Shown here one piece after another: positions 29,920-39,279 of a stretch of 64,000 nt of DNA (positions within the stretch are counted from its first letter, which is position 1; each line of letters starts with the position of its first letter). The stretch comes from Akkermansia massiliensis (GTDB lineage: Bacteria > Verrucomicrobiota > Verrucomicrobiia > Verrucomicrobiales > Akkermansiaceae), in assembly GCF_018847375.1 (NCBI RefSeq), contig NZ_CP072036.1, positions 1,364,001 to 1,428,000 of the forward strand. Direction: 5' to 3'. A program made the translations under genes and the position numbers. The notes beneath the pieces were generated by a model that was given only the letters and a program-made list of their open reading frames with translations, had not been told where the DNA came from and did no database searches.

Positions 29920-30044
29920 TTCAAGAAATACAGTTGGGATAGGACAAAATATAAGCGTGATGTTATAAAACAGGTTTCTTGTGTGGCGATTTTTTGACCT
30001 GAAAATGGTTCAGGCGATTTCCGGAACGGCTATGGTGGGGAATC

Positions 30045-31313
30045 ATGTCCCTAGCCTCTTTTTTCTATGCCGCCTGTTTTGGCTGCGCCGCCGGCTTTGC
30101 GTGTGGCGCGGAAGGTTTTTCCTCCTGGAACGGAACGGCGGGCGGCGTGTCCTCCCTGTCCGGACTCTGGGCGCAAAGCTACGGAGCCCATCCCGGCAAC
30201 GTGCATTTGTACAGGAATGGCGAGAATCCGTGGCTTCAGGAGTTCAACGTGTCCCTGCGGGCCCAGTACCAGGCGGCGGCCGTGGCTCCCAACGGTTCTG
30301 AAACGTACCCCGGCTCCCACGGGCGCACGGAGGAATGGCGGCGGCTGAGGCTGGGCTGGAACGCCAGGGTGCTCCGGGACCTGAAAGTGGCTAATATCTG
30401 GAACATGGGCGGCGTGGACAGTCTGGGCTATTACAAGGGCGGACGCTGGAACAACCACAAAATGACCCGCGGCAACCTTTATGAGGCCAATCTGGAATAT
30501 TCCCTGCCGGGCGCTGTTGTGGGTGCGGGGAAGGTGCTTCCCGTCATTCTGGCGGAGAACCGCATTTCCAGTTCCAAGTATAAGCTGCCGGAGATTTCCG
30601 CCGTGGAAAACATGCTGGTCAGCGACAGTTCCTTCGGCGTCTGGAGCTATAATGACGAAAAGAAGGAGCCGCTGGGGTATTACGCGGGCCTGTGGTCCAA
30701 CACGGACGAGAGGAGCCGCGGAACCTGGGGCACTTGGGAGTCCGTGAACATGAGCCTGGGCCTGTCCGCGCGCGCGGACGGCCTGCTGCTGAAGGAAGGG
30801 CGGCTGTACTGCGACTGGATTTACAATTGGGGGGACATGAAGGACCGCCCCTACGACGGCAATTACACGGGCACCGGGGCGCGGAACGTGCTGGCGCTGT
30901 ATTATTACGGAAAGCAGGGCGCATTTGAGCTGATGGCCCAGGCGGTTTGGGCTTCCCGGCTGCGGGAATATTCCTCCGGCGGCGGCGTGATAGCTCCGTC
31001 CGGCCTGGCGGGGCTGACCGTCATGCCGTCCTTCAACCTGACGGGGCATGTGCAGGCGGTCGCCCGCTACCAGCTCGCATTCGGTCCGGACGCCGTGAAG
31101 CCGAATAAGCGCTATGCCTCCCTGGCGGAAAGGGGAGGGAACCGCGTGGATTGCTACCAGGCCGTGGCCGCCGGGTTGAATTTCTTTGTGTACCGGGACG
31201 ATCCCGCGCGGCTGAAGATCATGACGATGGCGGAGTACGGGCATTCCCGCGGAGGCCGTTCCGCCGGGTTTACGGGGTGGACGTTTATCTGCGGCGCGTA
31301 CACGAATTTCTGA
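30045..31313 (+). CDS. Outer-membrane porin-like beta-barrel of the phosphonate locus
   Basis: This 422-residue exported protein has a signal peptide and many alternating amphipathic strands rich in Tyr, Trp and Gly (for example GLWAQSYGAH, LEYSLPGAVVGAGK, LALYYYGKQGAFELMAQAVW). It ends in an aromatic residue (YTNF), as outer-membrane barrels do. It most resembles the phosphate-selective porin O/P-like or OprD-like group, but the family call is by feel. It lies 136 bases before phnX in the same direction, so a role in bringing aminoethylphosphonate across the outer membrane is suggested by position only. Confidence 0.7.
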   Translation: MSLASFFYAACFGCAAGFACGAEGFSSWNGTAGGVSSLSGLWAQSYGAHPGNVHLYRNGENPWLQEFNVSLRAQYQAAAVAPNGSETYPGSHGRTEEWRRLRLGWNARVLRDLKVANIWNMGGVDSLGYYKGGRWNNHKMTRGNLYEANLEYSLPGAVVGAGKVLPVILAENRISSSKYKLPEISAVENMLVSDSSFGVWSYNDEKKEPLGYYAGLWSNTDERSRGTWGTWESVNMSLGLSARADGLLLKEGRLYCDWIYNWGDMKDRPYDGNYTGTGARNVLALYYYGKQGAFELMAQAVWASRLREYSSGGGVIAPSGLAGLTVMPSFNLTGHVQAVARYQLAFGPDAVKPNKRYASLAERGGNRVDCYQAVAAGLNFFVYRDDPARLKIMTMAEYGHSRGGRSAGFTGWTFICGAYTNF

Positions 31314-31449
31314 CCGTGTCCGGCGCCGTTTATGTGACAACATTGCAACCAGGCGGCTCTTGTCCGGCGGCGGGGAAGGTTTTAGGTTGGCTCTGTTCCC
31401 GGAGGAAAGCCGCCGCTGCTGCTCCTTCAACGACCAGACATTACAGATT

Positions 31450-32241
31450 ATGAATAAAGTCAGTTGCATCATCATGGATTGGGCCGGTACGGCCGTGGAC
31501 TTCGGCTGTTTCGCCCCTTTGAACGTTTTTTTGAGCGTGTTCAGGGAAAAGGGCCTGGATATCACCTACAGGCAGGCGCGGGAACCCATGGGGTTGCTGA
31601 AAGTGGACCACATCCGCGCCATTCTGGAAATGGATCCGGTTCGCGAACAGTTTGAACGGAAGTATGGCCGTTCCTGGAATGAGGCCGACGTGCGGGAGCT
31701 TTACGCCGGGTTTGAAACGCACCTGTTCGCCTCCCTGAAGGATTTCACCACACCCATTCCCGGCGTGGTGGAAACGCTGGAGGGGCTGAAGGCCCGGGGC
31801 ATCAAAGTCGGGTCCACCACGGGCTACACGGCGGAGATGATGGACATCGTGCGTCCCGGGGCTGCCGCCCGGGGTTATGTGGTGGACAACCTGGTGACGC
31901 CGGATGAAGTTCCCGCGGGCCGTCCCGCGCCGTACATGGTTTACCGGAACATGATTGACCTGGAGATCCCCTCCGTGGACCAGGTGGTGAAGGTGGGCGA
32001 TACGATGGCGGATATCCGGGAAGGATTGAGTGCGAAAGTGCACACCGTGGGCATCATCACGGGCAGCAATGAACTGGGCCTGAGCGAGGAGGAATATGAG
32101 GCCATGCCCGCCGCAGAATTGAACAGAATGAAGGAGGAAGTGCGCCGCCGCATGCTGGACGCGGGAGCGCATTACGTGCTGGATTCCATTCGTGAACTGC
32201 CCGCCTGCATTGAGGAGATCAACGCCTCCATGAACCGCTAG
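31450..32241 (+). CDS. phnX: Phosphonoacetaldehyde hydrolase
   Basis: PhnX cleaves the C-P bond of phosphonoacetaldehyde to give acetaldehyde and phosphate. The 263-residue HAD-superfamily protein has the nucleophile motif MDWAGTAVDFG (Asp10 instead of the usual DxD, as in PhnX) and the Schiff-base lysine in MGLLKVDHI (Lys51). It also has the later KVGDTMADIREG acidic pair. The ATG at 31450 is chosen because the fold starts there; longer in-frame starts add unlikely sequence. phnW follows after 21 bases. The pair forms the complete two-step 2-aminoethylphosphonate breakdown route. Confidence 0.95.
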   Translation: MNKVSCIIMDWAGTAVDFGCFAPLNVFLSVFREKGLDITYRQAREPMGLLKVDHIRAILEMDPVREQFERKYGRSWNEADVRELYAGFETHLFASLKDFTTPIPGVVETLEGLKARGIKVGSTTGYTAEMMDIVRPGAAARGYVVDNLVTPDEVPAGRPAPYMVYRNMIDLEIPSVDQVVKVGDTMADIREGLSAKVHTVGIITGSNELGLSEEEYEAMPAAELNRMKEEVRRRMLDAGAHYVLDSIRELPACIEEINASMNR

Positions 32242-32262
32242 CCTTTCAACCATTCATCTGCC

Positions 32263-33354
32263 ATGAGAAATTACCTTCTTCTTACCCCCGGCCCGCTGAG
32301 CACTTCCGAATCCGTCCGCCAGGCCATGCTTCAGGACTGGTGCACCTGGGACAAGGATTACAACGAGGGCGTGGTCACCGTCATCCGGGAACAGCTTTTG
32401 AAGCTGGCCGGACTGGACGGCGAATACACCACCGTTCTTTTACAGGGAAGCGGCACCTATGCCGTGGAAGCCACGCTGAGCTGCGCCGTCAGGCCGCAGG
32501 ACAAGCTGCTGATCGTCGCCAACGGTGCGTACGGCAAGCGCATGGGGGACATCGCCCGCCGCCATGGCCTGAATCACGTCCTCGTTTCCCTGAAGGAGAC
32601 GGTGCCCGTAACGCCGGAGGCCGTGCGGCGCGCGCTGGAGGAACACCCGGACATCTCCCACCTGGCCATGGTGCACTGCGAGACCACCACCGGCATTCTG
32701 AATCCGGTGGAGGCCGTCGCCAGGGCGATCCGCGGTCGCGGCCTGACGTTCATCGTGGACGCCATGAGCAGCTTCGGCGGCATTCCCATTGACATCCGCA
32801 AGCTGGGAATCGACTTCCTGGTCAGCAGCGCGAACAAGTGCATCCAGGGCGTTCCGGGTTTCGGCTTCGTCATTGCCAGACGCTCCTCCCTGTCCCGGTG
32901 CGAGGGGGTCTCCCGTTCCCTGTCCTTGGATTTGTACGACCAGTGGGCGGAGATGGAAAAGGGCCATGGCAAGTGGCGCTTTACCTCTCCCACGCATGTG
33001 GTGCGCGCCTTCTTCCAGGCCGTGAAGGAGCTGGAAGAGGAGGGCGGCATAGAAGCCCGCCATGCCCGGTACCGGGAAAACCATGCGGCGCTGGTGGAGG
33101 GAATGCGCCGGAGCGGGTTCCGGACCTTGCTTCCGGACGAGCTCCAGTCCCCCATCATCACGTCCTTCCTGTACCCGGAGGAGGATTTTGATTTCCAGAA
33201 GTTTTACGAGGCCTTGAAGGAACGGGGCTTCGTCATTTACCCCGGCAAGATTTCGGAAGCCCCTACCTTCCGCATCGGCAATATCGGGGACGTATTCCCG
33301 GACGATTTCCGCCGCCTGGCGGAGGCCGTGGCGGATATCCGCCGGAACAAATAG
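32263..33354 (+). CDS. phnW: 2-aminoethylphosphonate-pyruvate transaminase
   Basis: PhnW moves the amino group of 2-aminoethylphosphonate to pyruvate, giving phosphonoacetaldehyde for PhnX. The 363-residue fold-type I PLP enzyme has [14 protein letters not shown] at the start, GSGTYAVEA for phosphate binding near residue 63, VDAMSSFGG with the PLP-ring aspartate near residue 166, and the PLP lysine in [13 protein letters not shown] (Lys192). Length is normal. It sits between phnX and the ABC transporter genes. Confidence 0.96.
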   Translation: MRNYLLLTPGPLSTSESVRQAMLQDWCTWDKDYNEGVVTVIREQLLKLAGLDGEYTTVLLQGSGTYAVEATLSCAVRPQDKLLIVANGAYGKRMGDIARRHGLNHVLVSLKETVPVTPEAVRRALEEHPDISHLAMVHCETTTGILNPVEAVARAIRGRGLTFIVDAMSSFGGIPIDIRKLGIDFLVSSANKCIQGVPGFGFVIARRSSLSRCEGVSRSLSLDLYDQWAEMEKGHGKWRFTSPTHVVRAFFQAVKELEEEGGIEARHARYRENHAALVEGMRRSGFRTLLPDELQSPIITSFLYPEEDFDFQKFYEALKERGFVIYPGKISEAPTFRIGNIGDVFPDDFRRLAEAVADIRRNK

Positions 33355-33408
33355 TTCCCTTCCCATCCATCAATCCCAGCGGGCCGCTGCGGCGGCCAGG
33401 AGTTTACC

Positions 33409-34161
33409 ATGCTACAGTTGAAAAATATCAAGAAAGTCTATAACGGAGTTCCCATTCTGAACGGCATCAGCCTGGACATCCGGAAAGGGGAGATCGTCTC
33501 CATCCTGGGGCCGTCCGGCAGCGGAAAGACTACGCTGCTGAACGTCATCCTGGGGCTGGCGGAACTGGACGGCGGCCAGATCCTTTTTGACGGGGAGGAC
33601 GTGAGCGGCACGCCCATGCAGCGGCGCGGTTTCAACATCGTGTTCCAGGATTACGCCCTGTTCCCCAACCTGAACGCCTACCGGAACATCACGTACGGCC
33701 TGAAGAACAAGCCGGGGGCCAGCTCCCCCCGTGAGGTGCGGGAGCTGGTGGAGCTGCTGGGCCTGAGCGAACATCTGGACAAGCGCATCGACCAGCTTTC
33801 CGGCGGCCAGAAGCAGCGCGTGGCCCTGGCCCGCACGCTGGTGATGAAACCCCGCATCCTGCTGCTGGACGAACCTCTGAGCGCCCTGGACGGCGTCATC
33901 AAGGAGTCCATCAAGTCCCGCATCAAGACGATTGCCCGGGAGTACAACCTGACCACGATCATCGTGACGCATGACCCGGAGGAGGCCCTTACCCTGTCCG
34001 ACCGGGTGCTGATCCTGAACGAAGGAGGCATTTCCCAGTATTCCACGCCGCGGGAAATCATTTCCAGCCCCAGCAACAGCTTTGTGAAGCAGTTCATCCT
34101 GAACCAGCTGGAGATCAAGAGGAATAACATTCTTTCCCTCTTTGAGGGTTCCTATGCATAA
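33409..34161 (+). CDS. ABC transporter ATP-binding protein, aminoethylphosphonate type
   Basis: This 250-residue ATPase drives the adjacent permease. Walker A is GPSGSGKTT (about residue 36), the Q-loop lies in VFQDYALFPN, the signature is LSGGQKQRVALAR and Walker B is ILLLDEPLSALD. It has no C-terminal regulatory domain, unlike the longer CUT/PotA type. It resembles PhnT and FbpC/ThiQ-type ATPases. Its end overlaps the permease gene by 8 bases. The substrate assignment rests on the flanking phnW and phnX genes. Confidence 0.88.
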   Translation: MLQLKNIKKVYNGVPILNGISLDIRKGEIVSILGPSGSGKTTLLNVILGLAELDGGQILFDGEDVSGTPMQRRGFNIVFQDYALFPNLNAYRNITYGLKNKPGASSPREVRELVELLGLSEHLDKRIDQLSGGQKQRVALARTLVMKPRILLLDEPLSALDGVIKESIKSRIKTIAREYNLTTIIVTHDPEEALTLSDRVLILNEGGISQYSTPREIISSPSNSFVKQFILNQLEIKRNNILSLFEGSYA

Positions 34162-35779
34162 AACCCAGATAGAAATCCGGGGCGTGTTCTGGGCGGTTGC
34201 CCTGGTGTTCTCCGTCTTCCTGGTCCTGCCCATGGCGCTGCTGCTGGGCAAGTCCTTCCTGGTAGGCGGGGAATCCGGCCTGGGGAATTACACGGCCATG
34301 CTGGCCAGCCCGGCATTCCTGGAATCCTTCCGGAACAGTTTTCTGATTTCCGGGGTTTCCGCGGCGCTGACCACCGCGCTGGCCTTTTTCCTGGCGTATG
34401 CCGTGAACAATACGGGGCTGCTGCCCTTGTTCCGCAAGTTCATCGCGGGAATGACGGTGGCGCCCATGTTCCTGCCCACCATCACGTACGGCTTCGTCAT
34501 CATCTACTCCTTCGGCAGGGAAGGGCTGCTGACGCGGCTGCTGGGGTTCCAGATGCTGGACATTTACGGGTTCCAGGGAATGCTGCTGGGCTACACCATT
34601 TACACGCTGCCGATCGCCTTCCTGCTGATTAACAACACCTTCAAGTATGTAGACAAGAACTTCGCCATCGTTTCCAAGGTGATGGGGGACGGCCCCGTTC
34701 GCACTTTCCTGGGAACGGCCGTGAGGCCGCTGGTGGGTACGCTGGGGGCGGCGTTGATCCAGTCGTTCACGCTGAGTTTTACGGACTTCGGCATTCCCGC
34801 CTCCATCGGAGGCAGTTTTGACGTGGTGGCCATCCATTTGTACAATGAAATGCTGGGGGCCATCCCGAACTTCGGCGGCGGCGCGGCGGTCGCCGTTTCC
34901 ATGCTGCTGCCGTCCATCATCAGCATCCTGCTGATCAATTACCTGGAACGGTACAATTTCCGGTACAACAGGATTTGCCGCCAGGACATCGTCAAAAGCC
35001 GCCTGAGGGACGCCGTGTGCGGTGCCGGGTCCCTGGCCGTCATCGGAACCATTGCGGCGGTTTTTGCGGTCATGTTCGTGGTGCCTTTCGTCAGAAACTG
35101 GCCTTATGAGGTGGAATTTTCCATGGACCGGTTCACCCGCATCCTCTCTTCCCGCGGCCTGCTCTCCATTTACGGCAATTCCCTGTGGGTGGCCCTGCTG
35201 ACCGCTCTGCTGGGCACCCTGCTTTCCTACGGCGCGGCGCTGGCCTCCGCGCGCTCCGGCCTGGGGAGGGTGGCCCGCGGCGCGGTTGATGGGATATCCG
35301 TGGTGACCAACACCATTCCCGGCATGGTGCTCGGCCTGGCGTTCCTGTTCGCCTTCACGGGAACCAGCCTGCAAAACACCTTCCTGATTCTGGTGCTCTG
35401 CAACGTGGTCCATTTCTTTACCACGCCCTACCTGATGGGCAAGAGTTCGCTGGAGAAAATGAACAAGGGCTGGGAGGCCACGGCCGCCCTGATGGGTGAT
35501 TCCTGGCTGAAAACCCTGTGCCGGGTTGTGGTGCCCAATTCGCTGGGAACCGTGCTGGAAATGTTCAGCTATTACTTCATCAACAGCATGATCACGATCA
35601 GCGCCGTCATCTTCCTGGTGGGCGCCAGAACGGCCGTGCTGACCACCAAGATCAAGGAATTGCAGCATTACGCGCAGTTTGATTCCATCTTTGTGATGTC
35701 CCTCCTGATTCTGGCCACGAATATCCTGGCCAGGGTCATTCTGGGCGGCATTGCCGCCAGATGCACCAAAAAACAATAA
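34154..35779 (+). CDS. ABC transporter permease with two fused permease domains
   Basis: The 541-residue protein has about twelve membrane segments in two halves. Each half carries an EAA-like loop (FAIVSKVMGDGPVRTFLGTAVRPL near residue 174 and WEATAALMGDSWLKTLCRVVVP near residue 440). This is the duplicated ThiP/FbpB-like layout, so one chain supplies the whole channel, where the classic PhnU/PhnV system uses two proteins. The ATG at 34154 overlaps the ATPase gene. It would import aminoethylphosphonate with the neighbouring binding protein. Confidence 0.88.
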   Translation: MHKTQIEIRGVFWAVALVFSVFLVLPMALLLGKSFLVGGESGLGNYTAMLASPAFLESFRNSFLISGVSAALTTALAFFLAYAVNNTGLLPLFRKFIAGMTVAPMFLPTITYGFVIIYSFGREGLLTRLLGFQMLDIYGFQGMLLGYTIYTLPIAFLLINNTFKYVDKNFAIVSKVMGDGPVRTFLGTAVRPLVGTLGAALIQSFTLSFTDFGIPASIGGSFDVVAIHLYNEMLGAIPNFGGGAAVAVSMLLPSIISILLINYLERYNFRYNRICRQDIVKSRLRDAVCGAGSLAVIGTIAAVFAVMFVVPFVRNWPYEVEFSMDRFTRILSSRGLLSIYGNSLWVALLTALLGTLLSYGAALASARSGLGRVARGAVDGISVVTNTIPGMVLGLAFLFAFTGTSLQNTFLILVLCNVVHFFTTPYLMGKSSLEKMNKGWEATAALMGDSWLKTLCRVVVPNSLGTVLEMFSYYFINSMITISAVIFLVGARTAVLTTKIKELQHYAQFDSIFVMSLLILATNILARVILGGIAARCTKKQ

Positions 35780-35788
35780 AATACCGTC

Positions 35789-36760
35789 ATGAAAAAACAG
35801 TCCACCATGATTGCCTGCGCGCTTGCCGTCGTTTCCGGAGTCCTTCTGTGCCTGGGCGGCTGCAATCAAGGCCCGGAGGTAGTGATTTACTCCAACGCGG
35901 ACGAAGAATCCCGGCTAGCCATGCAGGACGCCCTGGACAGGGCCGGATTTTCCGGACAGTACATTTTTTCCTCCTTCAGCACCTCGGAGCTGGGCGGAAA
36001 GATCATGGCGGAGGGCAGCAACATTGAGGCGGATGTGATTACCGCCTCCACCTACTACCTGGAAAGCGCCCAGCAGGCCCACCGGATGTTCGCCCCCCTC
36101 TCCTTCACGTTCCATGCCCTGGAAAAGACGCCCGGTTTCTGCGCGCCCCTTACGGCGCAGGAAGGGGCCATTTTCATCAATACGAGGGCGCTTCAGGAGA
36201 ACGGGCTGCCCCGGCCCGCCTCCCTGAAAGACCTTGCAAGTCCGGCGTACAAGGGCTTCATCTCCATCCCCAATATCCGCAGTTCCTCCACGGCATGGCT
36301 GATGGTCCAGGCCCTGGTCAGCGCGTACGGGGAACAGGAGGCGGGGCGCCTGCTGCACGGCATGATGGAGAACGCGGGGCCCCATCTGGAAAATTCCGGT
36401 TCCGGACCGCTGAAAAAGGTGCGCGCCGGGGAGGTGGCGATTGCCTTCGGCCTGCGCCACCAGGCCGTAGCGGACAGGAAGGCCGGCCTCCCCATTGATT
36501 ACGTGGACCCGGCGGAAGGCAATTTCATGCTAACGGAGTCCGTCTGCGTGACGGACAAGGGCGCGGGGGGCAATCCCCTGGCGATGAAGATGGCGGAGAC
36601 GCTTGTCCGGACCGCCCGCCCCGGCATCCTCAAGGTCTACCCCGTGCCGCTGTATGAGGGGGAAAACTTTAGGGAGGATGCCAGGTCGTCCAACGTGAAG
36701 GCCTTTCCCGAACCGCTGACGGTGGAATTGCTGAAAAGGCACCAGGCGCTGATGAATTAG
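35789..36760 (+). CDS. ABC transporter substrate-binding lipoprotein, aminoethylphosphonate type
   Basis: This 323-residue lipoprotein (lipobox LGGC, Cys25) belongs to the iron/thiamine/AEP-type extracellular binding proteins. VVIYSNADEESRLAMQDAL opens the first lobe, ADVITASTYYLESA matches the family ADV block, and GFISIPNIRSSSTAWLMVQAL matches the hinge region. It is the last gene of the phosphonate locus, 9 bases after the permease, and is followed by a strong hairpin. Its family also contains ferric-ion binders, so the substrate is inferred from phnW/phnX context. Confidence 0.87.
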   Translation: MKKQSTMIACALAVVSGVLLCLGGCNQGPEVVIYSNADEESRLAMQDALDRAGFSGQYIFSSFSTSELGGKIMAEGSNIEADVITASTYYLESAQQAHRMFAPLSFTFHALEKTPGFCAPLTAQEGAIFINTRALQENGLPRPASLKDLASPAYKGFISIPNIRSSSTAWLMVQALVSAYGEQEAGRLLHGMMENAGPHLENSGSGPLKKVRAGEVAIAFGLRHQAVADRKAGLPIDYVDPAEGNFMLTESVCVTDKGAGGNPLAMKMAETLVRTARPGILKVYPVPLYEGENFREDARSSNVKAFPEPLTVELLKRHQALMN

Positions 36761-36785
36761 GTTTTTTCCCGGCAGAGACGGGTGC

Positions 36786-36823
36786 CATTCAGGCCGCGGA
36801 ATACGGTTTCCGCGGCCTGAATG
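36786..36823 (+). terminator. Hairpin at the end of the phosphonate operon
   Basis: A 15-base perfect inverted repeat (CATTCAGGCCGCGGA) with an 8-base loop starts 25 bases after the last stop. No T-run follows, so it may work with a termination factor. Confidence 0.7.
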
Positions 36824-36943
36824 CGTTGGTAAGGCACGGTTTCCAATGGCCGTTCAGAAGAGATAAATTTGGTTTCAGAAGGTCATTTCTGCTGTTCATT
36901 GATGAATTTATTGAGTATTTAAAGTTTTTGCTATGATTTTTGA

Positions 36944-37429
36944 ATGACCATTAAATTTATTAAAGTCACTAAAAAAGATAGGATCTGTTATGCCCCGGCG
37001 CCGGAACCGGTGGAGCACGGAGACAAGCTGGAAATCATGGAAATGAAGGATGACTCCCTTACGCCGCTGTTGGGGAGGCCCGCCGGATTTTCCCTGTCCA
37101 GAAACCCCATGGTGTTCGTCAAAATGAACGACGGGTTCCAGCGCATCCTGATGAAGCATATCCTGTATGTGGAGGCGGGGGGAAGCTACTGCACGCTGCA
37201 CGTGCACGGCATGTCGTCCATTCTGGTATCCGCCCCGCTGGCGCGGGTGGCCGAGCACCTGGACGGGGAATATTTCATCCGCGTGCACCGTTCCTATCTG
37301 GTTAATAAATTACACATAGAGTCCATTGCGGGTAATTTCCTTCAGGTGGGGAATGTTTCCATCCCCGTCAGCAAGTTCATGAAAAAGAAAGTGCTGGGAA
37401 GCCTGAACATGCTGTCGTTTTCCAAATAG
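36944..37429 (+). CDS. LytTR-domain DNA-binding regulator
   Basis: The 161-residue protein has an N-terminal part of about 55 residues that I do not recognise. It is followed by a LytTR DNA-binding domain (residues about 58-155: MVFVKMNDGFQRILMKHILYVEAGGSYCTLHV ... FIRVHRSYLVNKLHIESI). It has no receiver domain, so it is not a typical response regulator; activity may depend on level or partner binding. A possible promoter (TTGAGT at 36911, TATGAT at 36932) would begin the message close to the ATG. It precedes the DUF2589 cluster in the same direction and is a candidate regulator of it. Confidence 0.87.
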   Translation: MTIKFIKVTKKDRICYAPAPEPVEHGDKLEIMEMKDDSLTPLLGRPAGFSLSRNPMVFVKMNDGFQRILMKHILYVEAGGSYCTLHVHGMSSILVSAPLARVAEHLDGEYFIRVHRSYLVNKLHIESIAGNFLQVGNVSIPVSKFMKKKVLGSLNMLSFSK

Positions 37430-37575
37430 ACCCCGGCCATGGCCGCCGGCGCCGCGGGAAAGTGGAACAGTTCTTCCGGACAGGCGGGATAGAAAAAGCG
37501 CCGGAATGACCCCATGATCACAACGTCGCCAAAAGGCGGCACCTCATATTAACCTCAACCAGAAAATAAAATAAT

Positions 37576-38427
37576 ATGGCAATTGACAAATCAGCAGCAG
37601 ATGTGGCGACCTCCTCCCTCAAGTCGCTGCCTTTCGGCAACATCATCGGCGGTCCCCTGGTCGCCTGTGTGGAAGCCCAGGCCCAGGCGGCCCGGACCTC
37701 CTGGGAATTCATCCAAAATGTGGGTCTGTACACGGAAGGAGAAGAGAAGAAGACGGTGAATGTCTCCTTCCAGTTCATCAAGGACGGCCACATGGCCCAG
37801 ATTACGGTTCCCCTTCTGACCATCGTTCCCATTCCCTACATCGCCATCAACTCCATTGACATCAACTTCAAGGCGAATATCAGCGCTTCCGCCGCCAGTA
37901 CGGAGACGGAGAATTCCTCCAGCTCCGTAGATACCAGTGTTTCCGCCTCTGCAAGATGCTTCTGGGCGCGCGGCAGCATGAACGCCAGCTATTCCAGCAA
38001 GAAGGACTCCTCCGCCACGAAGGACTCCAAGTACAGCGTGGAGTACACGATGGACGTGGCCGTTCATGCCGGACAGGACAGCATGCCCGCCGGGATGGCC
38101 AAGGTGCTGGAAATGCTGAACAACAGCATTTCCGTGGTATCTCCCACTGGTTCCCTGGAGGTTCAGCATGCCATCCAGGACGATGGAAGCGTGAAGCTGA
38201 TGACCTCCTACAAGAACAAGGAAGGCCTGTTTGAGCCGGATGCTATCACTCTCCGGATAGGGGACGCCACGGACCCGTTTGATAACGGTGCGGGGAATGA
38301 AGCCAAGATTGTGAAAACGGATTCCGGCAAGGAATACACGATTTCCAAGGAAGACGCCAGGAACTGCACGGTGAGCGCCGGAGAGCTCAAGAGGAAGGTG
38401 GCCGTGGCCGCTACGCCTGCACAATAA
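37576..38427 (+). CDS. DUF2589-family protein, first copy
   Basis: This 283-residue protein has the DUF2589 pattern at its N-terminus: SLPFGNIIGGPLVACVEAQAQAARTSWEFI, followed by a strand-rich part (KTVNVSFQFIKDGHMAQITVPLLTIVPIPYIAINSIDINFKANI). The second half is Ser/Thr-rich. There is no signal peptide and no catalytic motif. The family has no established role that I know of. It opens a run of five close genes (37576-40470) that includes a second, shorter DUF2589 protein, an alpha-helical companion, a zinc-ribbon protein and an exported protein, preceded by a LytTR regulator. Confidence 0.82.
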   Translation: MAIDKSAADVATSSLKSLPFGNIIGGPLVACVEAQAQAARTSWEFIQNVGLYTEGEEKKTVNVSFQFIKDGHMAQITVPLLTIVPIPYIAINSIDINFKANISASAASTETENSSSSVDTSVSASARCFWARGSMNASYSSKKDSSATKDSKYSVEYTMDVAVHAGQDSMPAGMAKVLEMLNNSISVVSPTGSLEVQHAIQDDGSVKLMTSYKNKEGLFEPDAITLRIGDATDPFDNGAGNEAKIVKTDSGKEYTISKEDARNCTVSAGELKRKVAVAATPAQ

Positions 38428-38462
38428 CCGGAGCATAACGATTTCTCTTCCATCCCAGAGCC

Positions 38463-39269
38463 ATGTCTCGTCTGAATCTGATTGTCGAATCCCTGCTTAG
38501 GGACATTATCGAAGCGCAGCACGCGGCGAACTGCCATGCGGCGGGGCTGGCACGCCAGTACGGGAAGCACGGTGGTGTGCGTGGCTTCCAGCTTCCCAGC
38601 GCCCAGATAGGGTCCCTGGAATTCGATTTGAAGTATGCGGTGACGGGAACCTCCGGGGTGGAGGAGAGGCAGGTGCTGGATGCGGAGCAGTGCAGCCTGT
38701 TCCAGCAGGAACTGGCGGAGCGGGTGCCTGCGTATGCCATCCGTTCCATTGTGATGGCCGTGGTGCACTCCAATCTCCCGGCGGATGAGGCGAGAAGTGA
38801 TTTTTCCTCCCTGCTTGCCAGGGAGGAACAGTGGAAAAGGAATTTCTGCCTCTACCTGGGGAAGAAGATCACTGCGGCTGTTTCCGGCCATGAGGGGGCC
38901 CTCCTGCGGGCGGACTCCGGACTGGACAAGGGATTGCTGGCGGAGCTTCTGGCGGATGTGGCGGAGAAGGAATTCATGGACAATCCCGATCTGGCCGACC
39001 TGTTTCAGGGTGCCCAGGGGGATGCCCTCAGGCAGGAGTGCCGCACGAACCTCCGGGAAGGCCTCTCCTCCTTCATTGACGTGCTTGCGGAAAAGTATGC
39101 GTTCACCCGGCAGGTAAGCAATGTAGTGGTGGACGTGGAGGTGGAGACGGAAAAGCTGAAAAAGATGCCGGAGAACTCCATCCAGACGCTTCACCTCAAC
39201 ATCGCGCCCGCCGCCGTTCCCGCCGTCCTGGCGGAGCAGAATGACGTTTCCGGACTGGCCGCACAATAG
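38463..39269 (+). CDS. Unknown protein of the DUF2589 cluster
   Basis: The 268-residue cytoplasmic protein begins with a helix (SLLRDIIEAQHAANCHAAGLARQYG) and a strand-like part (FQLPSAQIGSLEFDLKYAV) that resembles the N-terminal part of proteins often seen next to DUF2589 genes. The rest is mostly helical and charged. No enzyme motif is visible. It lies 35 bases after the first and 10 bases before the second DUF2589 gene. Confidence 0.72.
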   Translation: MSRLNLIVESLLRDIIEAQHAANCHAAGLARQYGKHGGVRGFQLPSAQIGSLEFDLKYAVTGTSGVEERQVLDAEQCSLFQQELAERVPAYAIRSIVMAVVHSNLPADEARSDFSSLLAREEQWKRNFCLYLGKKITAAVSGHEGALLRADSGLDKGLLAELLADVAEKEFMDNPDLADLFQGAQGDALRQECRTNLREGLSSFIDVLAEKYAFTRQVSNVVVDVEVETEKLKKMPENSIQTLHLNIAPAAVPAVLAEQNDVSGLAAQ

Positions 39270-39279
39270 TGATATTATT

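Noticed and set aside
34115..35869. A 584-codon open frame on the minus strand, opposite the ABC permease
   Set aside because: Gln/His/Arg-rich antisense of membrane-segment codons with no family features.
36786..36823. The long hairpin after the phosphonate operon considered as a recombination site of the CGGAT type
   Set aside because: It lacks the CGGAT-N5-ATCCG form and has no partner; it is placed where a transcript end is expected.
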